A stretch of 64,000 nucleotides of DNA from Lachnospiraceae bacterium (GTDB lineage: Bacteria > Bacillota > Clostridia > Lachnospirales > Lachnospiraceae): the NCBI GenBank assembly GCA_017465845.1, contig JAFTVH010000100.1, positions 1 to 64,000 on the forward strand, given 5' to 3'. The notes beneath the pieces were generated by a model. That model saw nothing but the letters and a program-made list of their open reading frames with translations. It ran no database searches and was not told the origin of the DNA. The translations under genes were made by a program, and so were the position numbers. Position 1 is the stretch's first letter, and every line of letters starts with the position of its first letter. Shown piece by piece: positions 1-8,015 of this stretch.

Positions 1-51
1 GTAAGCTGTCTTGACTACTACAATGAGCGTCACGCTTTGAAGTTATATTGA
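1..51 (+). CDS. Group II intron reverse transcriptase/maturase, C-terminal 16 residues (partial)
   Basis: Frame 1 is open from the window edge and reads VSCLDYYNERHALKLY before a TGA at 49–51. This tail is typical of group II intron-encoded proteins of the LtrA family, which help the intron RNA fold, splice and copy itself into DNA. The stop codon lies directly before domain V, the normal arrangement when the ORF is carried in domain IV. The RT, X and any endonuclease domains lie outside the window, so it is not possible to tell whether the protein is intact. Confidence 0.8.
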   Translation, partial: VSCLDYYNERHALKLY

Positions 52-116
52 ACCGCCGTATGCCGAACGGCACGTACGGTGGTGTGAGAGGGGAGAGAAA
101 ATCTCCCCTACTCGAT
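1..116 (+). mobile_element. Group II intron, 3' end (domains V and VI)
   Basis: After the maturase stop codon, bases 52–84 fold as a domain V hairpin: the arms CCGCCGTATGCCG and CGGCACGTACGGTGG pair around a short loop and keep the usual two-base bulge. Bases 90–114 then form domain VI, GAGAGGGGAGA pairing with TCTCCCCTACTC, with an unpaired A near the 3' side as the likely branch point. The 3' splice site should lie at about 116, after CTACTCGAT. Only the 3' tail of the intron is in the window. The class (bacterial B or CL type) is not certain from this piece. Confidence 0.85.
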
Positions 117-117
117 T

Positions 118-249
118 GGTGTGGAAAGAGATGTTGTGGTGGATGAACTGCAGTTTTATTTTGAGTCCACCATGGCGGTTGGTATTCCACGGGAGGAATT
201 GGGATTGCAAACTGTTCAATCTGATGCTGGAAAAGGGGAAGAAGCTTGA
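118..249 (+). pseudogene. 3' exon of the gene interrupted by the group II intron (fragment)
   Basis: Downstream of the predicted splice boundary one frame is open for 43 codons and ends with TGA at 247–249. It reads GVERDVVVDELQFYFESTMA and on to a Lys-Gly-Glu-Glu-Ala end. The regular mix of charged and hydrophobic residues looks like a genuine C-terminus. I do not recognise the family. The upstream exon is outside the window, so the reading frame across the splice junction is assumed. If the intron splices, the gene could still be functional. Confidence 0.45.
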
Positions 250-280
250 GCAGGAGTGTATAAAATTTGCAGAATCCTAT

Positions 281-330
281 AAAAACTGCAATAAAAGAGC
301 TAGTACGTGCGGGCTTTTTGCAGTTTTTTT
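281..330 (+). terminator. Probable intrinsic terminator after the interrupted gene
   Basis: AAAAACTGCAA at 281–291 pairs perfectly with TTGCAGTTTTT at 318–328, followed by more T residues. The 26-nt loop is long, which lowers confidence. It separates the intron-bearing gene from the Fic gene. Confidence 0.5.
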
Positions 331-339
331 GAAAAAACA

Positions 340-375
340 GTGACTTTTCATCTTGATTAGTATATAATAATACTA
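340..375 (+). promoter_or_regulatory. Predicted promoter of the Fic gene with small inverted repeat
   Basis: A TATAAT at 363–368 lies 17 nt downstream of GTGACT at 340–345 (4 of 6 matches to TTGACA). The -10 is embedded in TAGTAT (358–363), six bases, ATACTA (370–375), a perfect six-base-pair inverted repeat that could serve as an operator. Confidence 0.5.
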
Positions 376-397
376 AAAGTGAGAGGAAGGTGCTATT

Positions 398-1477
398 ATG
401 GAACCATATAAAGCGTCAAAATTGCCGATTGATTACAAAATTGACAAGGAAATGCTTAAACTAATTGCAGAAGCAAATGCTAAATACGGTGAATACAAGT
501 CTTTGCTGAATACGCTGGAGTTTGATTCCGGCTTCTTTTTGGACTCTGTTTTATTGAATGAAAGCTATAAGTCTACGCAGATAGAAGGTACGCAAATTTC
601 GCAGGATGAAATGTATTATTTGAAATATATGGTGCAGTCAGATGACAACAGGGAAATACAGAATTTAAAAAATACAGTATTATATGCTTATGAAAATATA
701 CGTAATGGCGGCAGATTTAATATCGCCTTTGTAAATGATTTACATCGTATGGTTTTAGACAGTGTTCGCGGTTCGGAAAAAACACCGGGACAAATCAGAA
801 CGGTACAAAACTGGATTGGTCCGCGTGGTGTCGGCATAGAAGGAGCAACATTTATTCCACCAAAGCCGGAAGATGTTTACGAGCTTTTGCTAAATTTATA
901 CGAATATATGAATGATGAGTTTATAGACCCGCTGCTTGTAAACGTGGCTGTTTCTCATGCACAGTTTGAAACGATACACGCTTATAAAGACGGAAATGGA
1001 CGACTTGGCAGAGCATTAATTCCGGTTCAGATGGCCATGTTGGACGGAGAAAAGCCTATTTTGTATATGTCAGAAATTTTGGAATTATACAAGCCTTCTT
1101 ATCAGAGAAGTCTAATGGAAAGCAGGAGGGGTAATCTGGCTGGTTTTATTAAATTCTTCCTTCAGTGCACGATTGACCAGTGTAATAGCTATATTTATAA
1201 AATCGAGCGAATCAAAACAATATATAAAGAAGATATGCATAAAATTAAAAGCATTAAGGGAAATTCTATTTATAGAGTTATGCCGTTATTGATGCGGCAG
1301 ATTGTCTTTACCAAAAAGGAAGTGGTTGAGGAAAGTGGACTTTCTTTGAATGCAGTTACCAAGATATTTAAGGAATTAGTAGAATTAGGCATTATAGTGC
1401 CGGATACAGCTGTGGTAAAGAAGGGTTTCCGGTATCAAAGAATTTACGAAGTATTTGTTGGAAGCAGAGAGTTTTAA
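398..1477 (+). CDS. Fic family protein, class II (N-terminal inhibitory helix), likely AMP transferase
   Basis: The 359-residue protein carries the Fic active-site signature HAYKDGNGRLGR at residues 194–205, with His194 as the catalytic base and the Asp-Gly-Asn-Gly-Arg phosphate loop intact. An inhibitory motif of the S/T-x-x-x-E-G/N type (STQIEG, 59–64) precedes it, marking class II Fic proteins that block their own ATP site through the Glu. A winged-helix-like segment occupies about residues 300–350. Family members usually transfer AMP from ATP to Ser, Thr or Tyr of a target protein; the target here is unknown. An AGGAAGG ribosome binding site lies just before the ATG. It sits next to mazEF, 76 bp upstream of mazE, in what looks like a small accessory stress module. 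Confidence 0.9.
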   Translation: MEPYKASKLPIDYKIDKEMLKLIAEANAKYGEYKSLLNTLEFDSGFFLDSVLLNESYKSTQIEGTQISQDEMYYLKYMVQSDDNREIQNLKNTVLYAYENIRNGGRFNIAFVNDLHRMVLDSVRGSEKTPGQIRTVQNWIGPRGVGIEGATFIPPKPEDVYELLLNLYEYMNDEFIDPLLVNVAVSHAQFETIHAYKDGNGRLGRALIPVQMAMLDGEKPILYMSEILELYKPSYQRSLMESRRGNLAGFIKFFLQCTIDQCNSYIYKIERIKTIYKEDMHKIKSIKGNSIYRVMPLLMRQIVFTKKEVVEESGLSLNAVTKIFKELVELGIIVPDTAVVKKGFRYQRIYEVFVGSREF

Positions 1478-1492
1478 ATTGAAAGAGAGGTA

Positions 1493-1532
1493 TTGATAAT
1501 TGATATGAAAAGGTATATACTATGTATATACC
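1493..1532 (+). promoter_or_regulatory. mazEF promoter overlapped by a palindromic operator
   Basis: TTGATA at 1493–1498 and TATACT at 1516–1521 are separated by exactly 17 nt, a strong housekeeping promoter. GGTATATAC (1512–1520), three bases, GTATATACC (1524–1532) is a perfect nine-base-pair palindrome covering the -10. MazE-type antitoxins usually repress their own promoter, alone or bound to MazF, so this is the expected operator position. Confidence 0.75.
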
Positions 1533-1553
1533 AAAAGGCGAGGAGGTTTTTAT

Positions 1554-1796
1554 ATGCAGGCACAAGTAAAAGAATGGGGAAATAGTCAAGGAATTAGACT
1601 TCCAAAAGAAATACTAAAAAGTGCAGGAATTGCATTGAATGAGATTTTAGATGTTAAGGTTTCAAATGGTGTAATTACTTTAGTAAAACCGTTTCGTCAC
1701 AAAACATTGGAAGAACGAGCAGCAGAATTTGATGGAAAGTTAATGCTTGACGGTGAATATGATTGGGGCGAACCTGTCGGAAGAGAGGTATGGTAA
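1554..1796 (+). CDS. mazE: MazE-type antitoxin (AbrB/SpoVT fold)
   Basis: This 80-residue protein begins with a swapped-hairpin AbrB-type DNA-binding motif (VKEWGNSQGIRLPKEIL, about residues 5–21), as in MazE and PemI antitoxins. The acidic C-terminal tail, with DGEYDWGEP near the end, is the part that normally wraps the toxin. A GAGGAGG ribosome binding site lies seven bases before the ATG. The stop codon overlaps the start of the next gene (TAATG), so translation of toxin and antitoxin is probably coupled. It should neutralise MazF and, through the palindrome at 1512–1532, repress the operon. Confidence 0.88.
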   Translation: MQAQVKEWGNSQGIRLPKEILKSAGIALNEILDVKVSNGVITLVKPFRHKTLEERAAEFDGKLMLDGEYDWGEPVGREVW

Positions 1797-2098
1797 TGGA
1801 AGTTTTGCATCAAGGAGACATTCTTAAAATAGAGAAAATTAAACATCCGGTATTGGTTGTCAGTAAGGATTTTTTTAATACCAGTGGTGAAATAATAGGA
1901 TGTCCGATTATTAGTAATTCTATGCCTGGCCCTCTTCATATATGGATGTCTACAGAAGAAAATGAAGGATATATACAATGTGAAAAACTTGCATTATTGG
2001 ATTTATCTATTCGTGGACATAAAAAAATAGAACGATTGCCTGTTTCTGAAATGATCAATGTATCGGATGCCATTCAAAGTATTTTTGAGTATATTTGA
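1796..2098 (+). CDS. mazF: MazF-type endoribonuclease toxin (PemK/MazF family)
   Basis: The 100-residue protein has the small beta-barrel pattern of MazF/PemK toxins: LHQGDILKIEKIKHPVLVVS at the N-terminus in place of the usual G-D-I-V start, then GEIIGCPIISN and a C-terminal helix. Family members cut mRNA at short sequence motifs. I place the start at the ATG overlapping the mazE stop, because AAGAGAGG lies seven bases upstream; an in-frame ATG at 1790 is possible. The usual Arg of the active site is not obvious, so activity is inferred from family and operon context. Confidence 0.82.
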   Translation: MEVLHQGDILKIEKIKHPVLVVSKDFFNTSGEIIGCPIISNSMPGPLHIWMSTEENEGYIQCEKLALLDLSIRGHKKIERLPVSEMINVSDAIQSIFEYI

Positions 2099-2150
2099 TA
2101 ATATCAAGTCTGGAATGATTTATAGATTTTTTTCAATATGTATTAGAAGT

Positions 2151-2184
2151 AATCCGTAGGGTAGAAATATTCTGCGGATTTTTT
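2151..2184 (+). terminator. Intrinsic terminator after mazEF
   Basis: AATCCGTAG (2151–2159) pairs with CTGCGGATT (2172–2180) around a 12-nt loop and is followed by a run of Ts ending at 2184. Confidence 0.75.
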
Positions 2185-2304
2185 ATATGGGTAATTGACG
2201 AACGACAGAATGTGTCTATGAGAAATTTTATTGTCATATTATAAGAGATTGGGAAGGAGTACATGAAAGAGGTATTGCCGAATTTTAAATAGAATGCTTA
2301 AAAA

Positions 2305-2318
2305 AGAACAAATGTTTG
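2305..2318 (+). promoter_or_regulatory. LexA/DinR-type SOS box upstream of uvrBA
   Basis: AGAACAAATGTTTG matches the Gram-positive LexA consensus CGAACRNRYGTTYG at 13 of 14 positions; only the first base differs. It lies just upstream of a predicted -10 at 2351–2356 and about 240 bp before uvrB, an SOS gene in many Firmicutes. Confidence 0.75.
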
Positions 2319-2347
2319 CTTTCCCTATGTACTTTTTGGAGCATTTG

Positions 2348-2356
2348 TGGTATACT
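2348..2356 (+). promoter_or_regulatory. Extended -10 promoter element for uvrBA
   Basis: TGGTATACT fits an extended -10 (TGn plus TATACT, 5 of 6). The -35 region (TGTACT at 2328–2333) is weak, as is common with extended -10 promoters. Transcription would start near 2363 and leave a leader of about 200 nt. Confidence 0.5.
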
Positions 2357-2459
2357 ATTATCTAAGCATAAAAGTTGCTTACGGGCGGTATAGAACTGTT
2401 TAGTGTGTTAAAAATTACGAAAGATTACTGAGTAACAAAAATAGCAAATCGTGAACGGA

Positions 2460-2510
2460 ATTCGTCGTGAGCATGTTATGGCCCAAATCGCGGTAAATGT
2501 CACGACGAAT
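2460..2510 (+). repeat. 11-bp inverted repeat in the uvrB leader
   Basis: ATTCGTCGTGA at 2460–2470 is the exact reverse complement of TCACGACGAAT at 2500–2510, with 29 nt between. There is no T run directly after it, so it is not a simple terminator. The TGTCACGA core also occurs near 61305. Confidence 0.6.
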
Positions 2511-2559
2511 AAAAGGCGAATAGAAGACTTTTTTACTATCAAATTTTTGAGGTGGTTTT

Positions 2560-4560
2560 ATGCAAAATGAACAAAAACGCTTTCAACTTCATTCCGAATA
2601 TAAACCTACCGGCGATCAGCCGGAAGCCATAAAAGCCCTGGTGGATGGATTCAAAGAAGGCAATCAATGCCAGACTTTACTAGGAGTTACAGGCTCTGGC
2701 AAGACCTTCACTATGGCCAATGTCATAGCAGCGCTGAACAAGCCAACCCTGATCATCGCGCATAATAAAACCCTGGCAGGACAACTCTACGGCGAATTCA
2801 AGGAGTTCTTCCCGGAGAACGCCGTAGAGTATTTTGTCAGTTACTACGACTACTACCAACCCGAAGCCTACGTCCCCTCCTCCGATACCTACATCGCCAA
2901 GGATTCCGCAGTCAACGAGGAGATCGACAAGCTGCGCTTATCCGCCACGGCATCCCTGACGGAGCGAAAGGATGTTATCGTAGTAGCCAGCGTGTCCTGC
3001 ATCTACGGCTTGGGAAGCCCAGACGAATACCAGCAGATGATCGTATCACTGCGTCCCGGAATGATCAAGGACAGAGACCAGGTGCTCAGAGAACTTATTG
3101 ACATCCAGTACAACCGCAATGAAATGGATATCCAACGCGGTACCTTCCGGGTAAGAGGAGATGTAGTGGAGATTTACCCTGCCCAGGGCGGCGACTATCT
3201 CATTCGGGTTGAGTTCTTCGGCGATGAAATCGACAGAATTGCCGAGGTGGAGCCACTGACCGGAAAAGTGCATGCTGAACTGAAGCATATTTCCATTTTC
3301 CCGGCGTCACACTATGTGGTAAGCCAGGAAAGAATCAAAGTAGCCTGTGATGAAATTGAGAAAGAAATGGAAGAGCGGGTCCGCTATTTTAAGGGAGAGG
3401 ATAAGCTGCTGGAGGCCCAGCGTATTTCAGAGAGGACCAATTTTGATATAGAGATGCTCCGGGAAACAGGCTTCTGTTCCGGTATCGAGAACTATTCCAG
3501 ACATCTGAACGGAATGCCGGCGGGCGCGCCGCCTATGACGCTGATGGATTATTTTGGGGATGATTATCTCATTATCATCGATGAGTCCCATATGACCATT
3601 CCGCAGATTCGCGGAATGTATGCGGGAGACCGTTCCCGTAAGATGACACTGGTGGATTATGGATTCCGCCTGCCGTCTGCATTGGACAACAGGCCCTTGA
3701 ATTTCGAGGAGTTTGAAGCCCATATCGACCAGATGATGTTTGTGTCCGCCACACCTTCTATTTATGAAGAAGAGCATGAGCTCCTTCGCACAGAGCAGAT
3801 TATCAGACCTACAGGCCTGCTGGATCCCGAGGTGGATGTAAGGCCTGTGGAAGGGCAGATTGACGATTTAATTGCGGAAGTTAAGAAAGAGACTACAAAG
3901 CATAATAAAGTATTGATCACCACTCTGACCAAGCGGATGGCAGAAGATCTGACGGATTATATGAAAGAAGTGGGAATTCGTGTAAAATACCTGCATTCCG
4001 ATATTGATACACTGGAGAGAGCCCAGATTATCCGTGATATGCGTCTTGACGTGTTCGATGTGCTGGTGGGAATTAACCTTTTAAGGGAGGGGCTCGATAT
4101 CCCGGAGATTTCGCTGGTGGCGATTCTCGATGCAGACAAGGAAGGATTCTTAAGAAGTGAGACCTCACTGGTGCAGACCATTGGACGTGCTGCCCGTAAC
4201 GCAGAAGGACATGTCATCATGTATGCGGATATGATTACCGATTCCATGCGTGCAGCAATTGATGAGACCAACCGCCGCCGTCAGATTCAGATGAAATATA
4301 ATGAGGAGCATGGCATTACGCCCCAGACCATTAAGAAGGCGGTGCGTGATCTGATCAGTATTTCCAAGGAAATCGCCAAGGAAGAAGTGCGCTTTGAAAA
4401 GGATCCGGAGTCCATGGACCGCAAGGAACTGGAGAAGCTGGTGGCAGATGTACAGAAGAAGATGCAGAAGGCGGCTGCAGATCTGAACTTCGAAGCTGCA
4501 GCAGAGCTGCGTGATAAGATGATTGAACTGAAGAAGCGCCTGCAGGATATGGATGACTAG
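2560..4560 (+). CDS. uvrB: Excinuclease ABC subunit UvrB
   Basis: UvrB is the damage-verifying helicase-like subunit of nucleotide excision repair. It is loaded by UvrA and then recruits UvrC. The 666-residue protein has full family length. Visible features are Walker A GVTGSGKT (42–49), the beta-hairpin that inserts into DNA ([19 protein letters not shown], about 94–112), the DESH helicase box near 340, the motif V/VI region with GRAARN near 545, and a C-terminal UVR helix pair near 625–660 for UvrC contact. GAGGTGG lies just before the ATG. uvrA follows after 125 bp, and the SOS box upstream suggests DNA-damage induction of both. Confidence 0.98.
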   Translation: MQNEQKRFQLHSEYKPTGDQPEAIKALVDGFKEGNQCQTLLGVTGSGKTFTMANVIAALNKPTLIIAHNKTLAGQLYGEFKEFFPENAVEYFVSYYDYYQPEAYVPSSDTYIAKDSAVNEEIDKLRLSATASLTERKDVIVVASVSCIYGLGSPDEYQQMIVSLRPGMIKDRDQVLRELIDIQYNRNEMDIQRGTFRVRGDVVEIYPAQGGDYLIRVEFFGDEIDRIAEVEPLTGKVHAELKHISIFPASHYVVSQERIKVACDEIEKEMEERVRYFKGEDKLLEAQRISERTNFDIEMLRETGFCSGIENYSRHLNGMPAGAPPMTLMDYFGDDYLIIIDESHMTIPQIRGMYAGDRSRKMTLVDYGFRLPSALDNRPLNFEEFEAHIDQMMFVSATPSIYEEEHELLRTEQIIRPTGLLDPEVDVRPVEGQIDDLIAEVKKETTKHNKVLITTLTKRMAEDLTDYMKEVGIRVKYLHSDIDTLERAQIIRDMRLDVFDVLVGINLLREGLDIPEISLVAILDADKEGFLRSETSLVQTIGRAARNAEGHVIMYADMITDSMRAAIDETNRRRQIQMKYNEEHGITPQTIKKAVRDLISISKEIAKEEVRFEKDPESMDRKELEKLVADVQKKMQKAAADLNFEAAAELRDKMIELKKRLQDMDD

Positions 4561-4685
4561 CATTGTGCAAAACAGCAGATAATAAAGCAATAAATAATAA
4601 AGCAGACGTAAGAAAAGGCTGATAGAAAACCAACAACAGCTAATAAAACAAATGAGAAAGAATAACAACGGAAGGGAACAAACAA

Positions 4686-7556
4686 ATGGAAGAAGTCAAG
4701 AAGATGCGCCCCAGAGAATACATCAAGATTCGCGGCGCACATGAAAATAATTTAAAAGGGATCAATGTGGACATCCCCAGGAACGAGCTGGTAGTCCTGA
4801 CCGGTATGTCAGGCTCCGGTAAATCGTCCCTGGCCTTTGATACCATTTATGCCGAAGGGCAGCGCAGATATATGGAGTCCCTGTCTTCTTATGCAAGACA
4901 GTTCCTGAGCCAGATGGAAAAGCCTAATGTGGAGCGCATAGACGGATTGTCTCCTGCCATTTCCATCGACCAGAAGTCCACTAACCGCAACCCCAGATCT
5001 ACAGTTGGTACCGTTACTGAAATCTATGACTATTTCAGACTTTTGTATGCCAGAATCGGTATTCCACATTGCCCCAAGTGCGGCCATGTGATTGAAAAGC
5101 AGTCTGTAGACCAGATGGTAGACCAGATCATGGAGATGGGAGAGGGAACCAGGATCCAGCTGCTGGCTCCTGTGGTAAAAGGACGTAAAGGTGAACATGC
5201 CAAAGTACTGGACCGCGCCAAGAGGAGCGGCTATGTCCGTGTGCGCATCGACGGAAGCCTTTATGAATTGACGGAAGAAATCAAGCTGGACAAGAATATC
5301 AAGCATAACATAGAAATCGTTGTAGACCGTCTTGTAATCAAGCCGGGTATCGAGAGACGCCTTACCGACTCCATCGAGAATGTGATGGATCTGGCGGAAG
5401 GGCTGATGATCGTGGATGTCATTGGCGGAACACCGGTAAACTTCAGCCAGAGCTTTTCCTGCCCTGACTGCGGCATCAGCATCAGTGAAGTGGAGCCCAG
5501 AAGCTTTTCCTTTAACAATCCCTTTGGTGCCTGCCCTGTCTGCTTTGGTCTGGGTTACAAAATGGAGTTTGATGTGGACCTGATGATCCCGGATAGGTCT
5601 ATCAGCATCAATGATGGTGCCATTACGGTTATGGGCTGGCAGTCCTGCACGGATAAGGGTTCTTTTACCCATGCTATTTTAGTTGCACTTTGTAAGGAAT
5701 ATGGATTTGATCTGGATACTCCTTTTGAAAAATATCCGGAGAAGATTCAGAATATCCTGCTATACGGTACAGGCGGCAAAGAGGTAGAAGTCCATTATCA
5801 GGGACAGAGAGGCAGAGGTGTATATCCTGTTGCTTTTGAAGGACTGATTAAAAGTGTAGAACGTAAATATCGGGAGACTGCTTCTGACATCATGAAGCAG
5901 GAGTATGAGACTTTTATGCGCATCACTCCTTGTAAGGAATGTAAGGGAATGCGCCTGAAAAAAGAATCTCTTGCAGTGACAGTCTGCGACAAGAATATCC
6001 ATGAAATCACATCCATGTCTGTAACAGATTTATATGATTTTGTGCAGGATATGAAGCTGACACCCCAGCAGGAGTTGATTGGAAAACAGGTGCTGAAAGA
6101 AATCCGTGCCCGTGTTGGTTTCCTGAAAGAAGTGGGACTGGAGTATCTGTCCTTGGCAAGAGCCACAGCCAGCCTTTCCGGAGGAGAAGCCCAGCGTATC
6201 AGGCTGGCTACTCAGATCGGTTCCGGTCTGGTAGGTGTGTGCTATATTCTGGACGAGCCCAGTATTGGTCTGCACCAGAGGGATAACGATAAACTGCTGA
6301 ATGCCCTGAAAGGCTTAAGAGACCTGGGCAATACCCTGGTAGTAGTAGAGCACGATGAGGATACCATGCTGGCTGCTGATTACATTGTGGATATCGGACC
6401 CGGAGCCGGGTCTCACGGTGGAGAAGTGGTTGCCTGCGGTACTGCAGAGGATATCATGAACAATCCCGATTCCGTCACAGGACAGTACCTCAGCGGTAAA
6501 ATTCAGATTCCCGTTCCGACCGAGCGTCGTCAGCCCACAGGCTACTTAAAAGTACTGGGAGCCCGGGAGAACAACCTGAAGAACATCGATGTACAGTTCC
6601 CGCTGGGAGTCTTTACCTGCGTTACCGGCGTGTCCGGTTCCGGAAAGAGCTCCCTGGTCAATGAGATTCTGTACAAACACCTCGCAAGAGAGCTGAACCG
6701 TGCAAGATGCATCCCCGGTAAACACAAAGGTATTGAGGGAATCGACCAACTGGACAAGGTAATCGATATCGATCAGTCTCCCATCGGAAGGACACCCAGG
6801 TCCAATCCTGCCACCTATACCGGTGTATTCGACCAGATCCGCGACCTTTTTGCGTCCACACCCGATGCCAAGGCCAAGGGATATACAAAAGGCCGATTCA
6901 GCTTCAATGTGAAAGGCGGTCGCTGCGAAGCCTGCGGCGGTGACGGTATCATCAAAATCGAGATGCACTTCCTGCCCGATGTATACGTACCCTGTGAAGT
7001 CTGCGGCGGCAAGCGCTACAACCGTGAGACCTTAGACGTAAAATACAAAGGAAAGAGCATTTTTGACGTACTCGACATGACCGTAGAGGAGGCGCTCCCC
7101 TTCTTTGAAAACCTGCCCTCCATCCGGAGAAAAATTGAGACTCTCAACGATGTAGGCTTATCCTACGTAAAGCTGGGACAGCCCTCCACCACCCTTTCCG
7201 GCGGCGAAGCCCAGCGTATCAAGCTGGCCACAGAACTCTCCAGACGCAGCACCGGCAAGACCATCTACATCCTGGACGAGCCCACCACGGGCCTCCATTT
7301 TGCCGATGTCCACAAGCTGGTAGAGATTATCCATCGCCTCGCCGATGGCGGCAACACCGTAGTCGTCATCGAACACAACCTTGACGTCATCAAAACAGCC
7401 GACTACATCATAGACATTGGGCCGGAAGGCGGCGACAAAGGCGGCACTGTAATAGCCCAGGGCACCCCTGAAGAAGTTGCCGAGAATCCAGCCTCCTACA
7501 CTGGGCACTATATAAAGAAAATGCTTGCACGCGTTCAGGCCAACAAGACTATTTAG
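4686..7556 (+). CDS. uvrA: Excinuclease ABC subunit UvrA
   Basis: UvrA is the dimeric ABC-type ATPase that finds bulky DNA lesions and hands them to UvrB. The 956-residue protein has two ATP-binding modules: Walker [10 protein letters not shown] (40–48) and GVSGSGKSS (about 640), with signatures [12 protein letters not shown] and [12 protein letters not shown]. Zinc-finger CxxC pairs are present in the first half (CPKC, CPDC, CPVC, CKEC) and in the second half (CEAC, CEVC). GGAAGGG precedes the ATG. It is downstream of uvrB in the same orientation; the 125-bp gap is A-rich with no terminator seen, so uvrBA is probably one operon. It ends before a structured repeat region. Confidence 0.98.
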   Translation: MEEVKKMRPREYIKIRGAHENNLKGINVDIPRNELVVLTGMSGSGKSSLAFDTIYAEGQRRYMESLSSYARQFLSQMEKPNVERIDGLSPAISIDQKSTNRNPRSTVGTVTEIYDYFRLLYARIGIPHCPKCGHVIEKQSVDQMVDQIMEMGEGTRIQLLAPVVKGRKGEHAKVLDRAKRSGYVRVRIDGSLYELTEEIKLDKNIKHNIEIVVDRLVIKPGIERRLTDSIENVMDLAEGLMIVDVIGGTPVNFSQSFSCPDCGISISEVEPRSFSFNNPFGACPVCFGLGYKMEFDVDLMIPDRSISINDGAITVMGWQSCTDKGSFTHAILVALCKEYGFDLDTPFEKYPEKIQNILLYGTGGKEVEVHYQGQRGRGVYPVAFEGLIKSVERKYRETASDIMKQEYETFMRITPCKECKGMRLKKESLAVTVCDKNIHEITSMSVTDLYDFVQDMKLTPQQELIGKQVLKEIRARVGFLKEVGLEYLSLARATASLSGGEAQRIRLATQIGSGLVGVCYILDEPSIGLHQRDNDKLLNALKGLRDLGNTLVVVEHDEDTMLAADYIVDIGPGAGSHGGEVVACGTAEDIMNNPDSVTGQYLSGKIQIPVPTERRQPTGYLKVLGARENNLKNIDVQFPLGVFTCVTGVSGSGKSSLVNEILYKHLARELNRARCIPGKHKGIEGIDQLDKVIDIDQSPIGRTPRSNPATYTGVFDQIRDLFASTPDAKAKGYTKGRFSFNVKGGRCEACGGDGIIKIEMHFLPDVYVPCEVCGGKRYNRETLDVKYKGKSIFDVLDMTVEEALPFFENLPSIRRKIETLNDVGLSYVKLGQPSTTLSGGEAQRIKLATELSRRSTGKTIYILDEPTTGLHFADVHKLVEIIHRLADGGNTVVVIEHNLDVIKTADYIIDIGPEGGDKGGTVIAQGTPEEVAENPASYTGHYIKKMLARVQANKTI

Positions 7557-7606
7557 CCGGAGGGCGGAGCTATTACGAAGGCATAAACTGCCAACTTTCA
7601 AAAGAC

Positions 7607-7690
7607 GTAACAGTTTTGACGCCCTAGTGACGTTCAGCACGCGCCCATTCGCAAAGCCGCACCTTCGGTGCTTTCCGTCGCTTTGCGACT
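7607..7690 (-). repeat. Dispersed palindromic intergenic repeat, copy 1
   Basis: Read on the minus strand it starts GTCGCAAAGCGACGGAAAGC, contains GCACCGAAGGTGC (a short stem with a tight loop) and GGCTTTGCGAATGGGCGCG, and ends AACTGTTAC. The plus-strand regions 63401–63470 and 61256–61284 share these blocks, so this looks like a multicopy extragenic palindrome rather than gene-specific sequence. Confidence 0.6.
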
Positions 7691-7716
7691 ACCTTTGCTC
7701 ATATGCGGGCGCTCCC

Positions 7717-7779
7717 TCAGAGAAGATACTCGGATGAAAATTCGTGCAAGCACGATTTTCATTCGAATATCTTCTCTGG
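7717..7779 (+). repeat. Long near-perfect hairpin (about 29 bp per arm)
   Basis: The arm starting CAGAGAAGATACTCGGATG at 7718 pairs with the arm ending CATTCGAATATCTTCTCTG at 7778, around a CAAG loop at 7747–7750. There are only two mismatches and one bulge. AT-rich sequence follows after a further TGAACTGTTT motif (7781–7790). It could act as a terminator for uvrA or be part of the repeat element. Confidence 0.75.
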
Positions 7780-7823
7780 CTGAACTGTTTCAAAAAAAAT
7801 TTTTAAATTTTTATGAAACCCCT

Positions 7824-7851
7824 ATGAAAAATCGGCACTTTAGGGTATAAT
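7824..7851 (+). promoter_or_regulatory. Predicted mreB promoter
   Basis: A consensus TATAAT at 7846–7851 lies 16 nt downstream of ATGAAA at 7824–7829 (4 of 6). This would give a leader of about 155 nt before the mreB start. Confidence 0.55.
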
Positions 7852-8015
7852 ACCCATGTTTAAATATAACAAATCAGGAAATTATCATATATAAAGATAT
7901 GCGCAGCATAGATTATAGAGATATAAAGTGACGAGTTAGATGCGGCTTCTGTGAAAACGACAGGCAGAAGCGTTACAATACAATAAACACAACATGAGAA
8001 AGGGGTACACAGTTC

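Larger units (their letters stand above)
2185..2559 (+). other. Intergenic leader upstream of uvrB
   Basis: This 375-bp stretch holds no convincing gene. It contains a nine-codon ORF at 2263–2292 (MKEVLPNFK) behind an excellent GGGAAGGAG site, which may be a gene remnant or leader peptide; a LexA-type box at 2305–2318; an extended -10 (TGGTATACT) ending at 2356; a GAACTGTTTA motif at 2393–2402 also seen in other intergenic regions; and an inverted repeat at 2460–2510. Confidence 0.55.
7557..8015 (+). other. Intergenic region between uvrA and mreB with palindromic repeats
   Basis: No gene is visible in these 459 bp. The first half (7600–7790) is densely palindromic: a member of a dispersed repeat family on the minus strand (7607–7690) and a very long hairpin (7717–7779). 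The second half is AT-rich and carries the mreB promoter. Confidence 0.7.

Noticed and set aside
116..343. 75-codon frame just after the intron
   Set aside because: Its start lies at the splice boundary and its residue composition is implausible (MVWKEMLWWMNCSF). The other frame (118–249) looks more protein-like.
4809..5672. 287-codon open frame on the minus strand inside uvrA
   Set aside because: It lies wholly opposite the conserved UvrA coding sequence, has no family pattern and no ribosome binding site; it is a shadow of codon usage.
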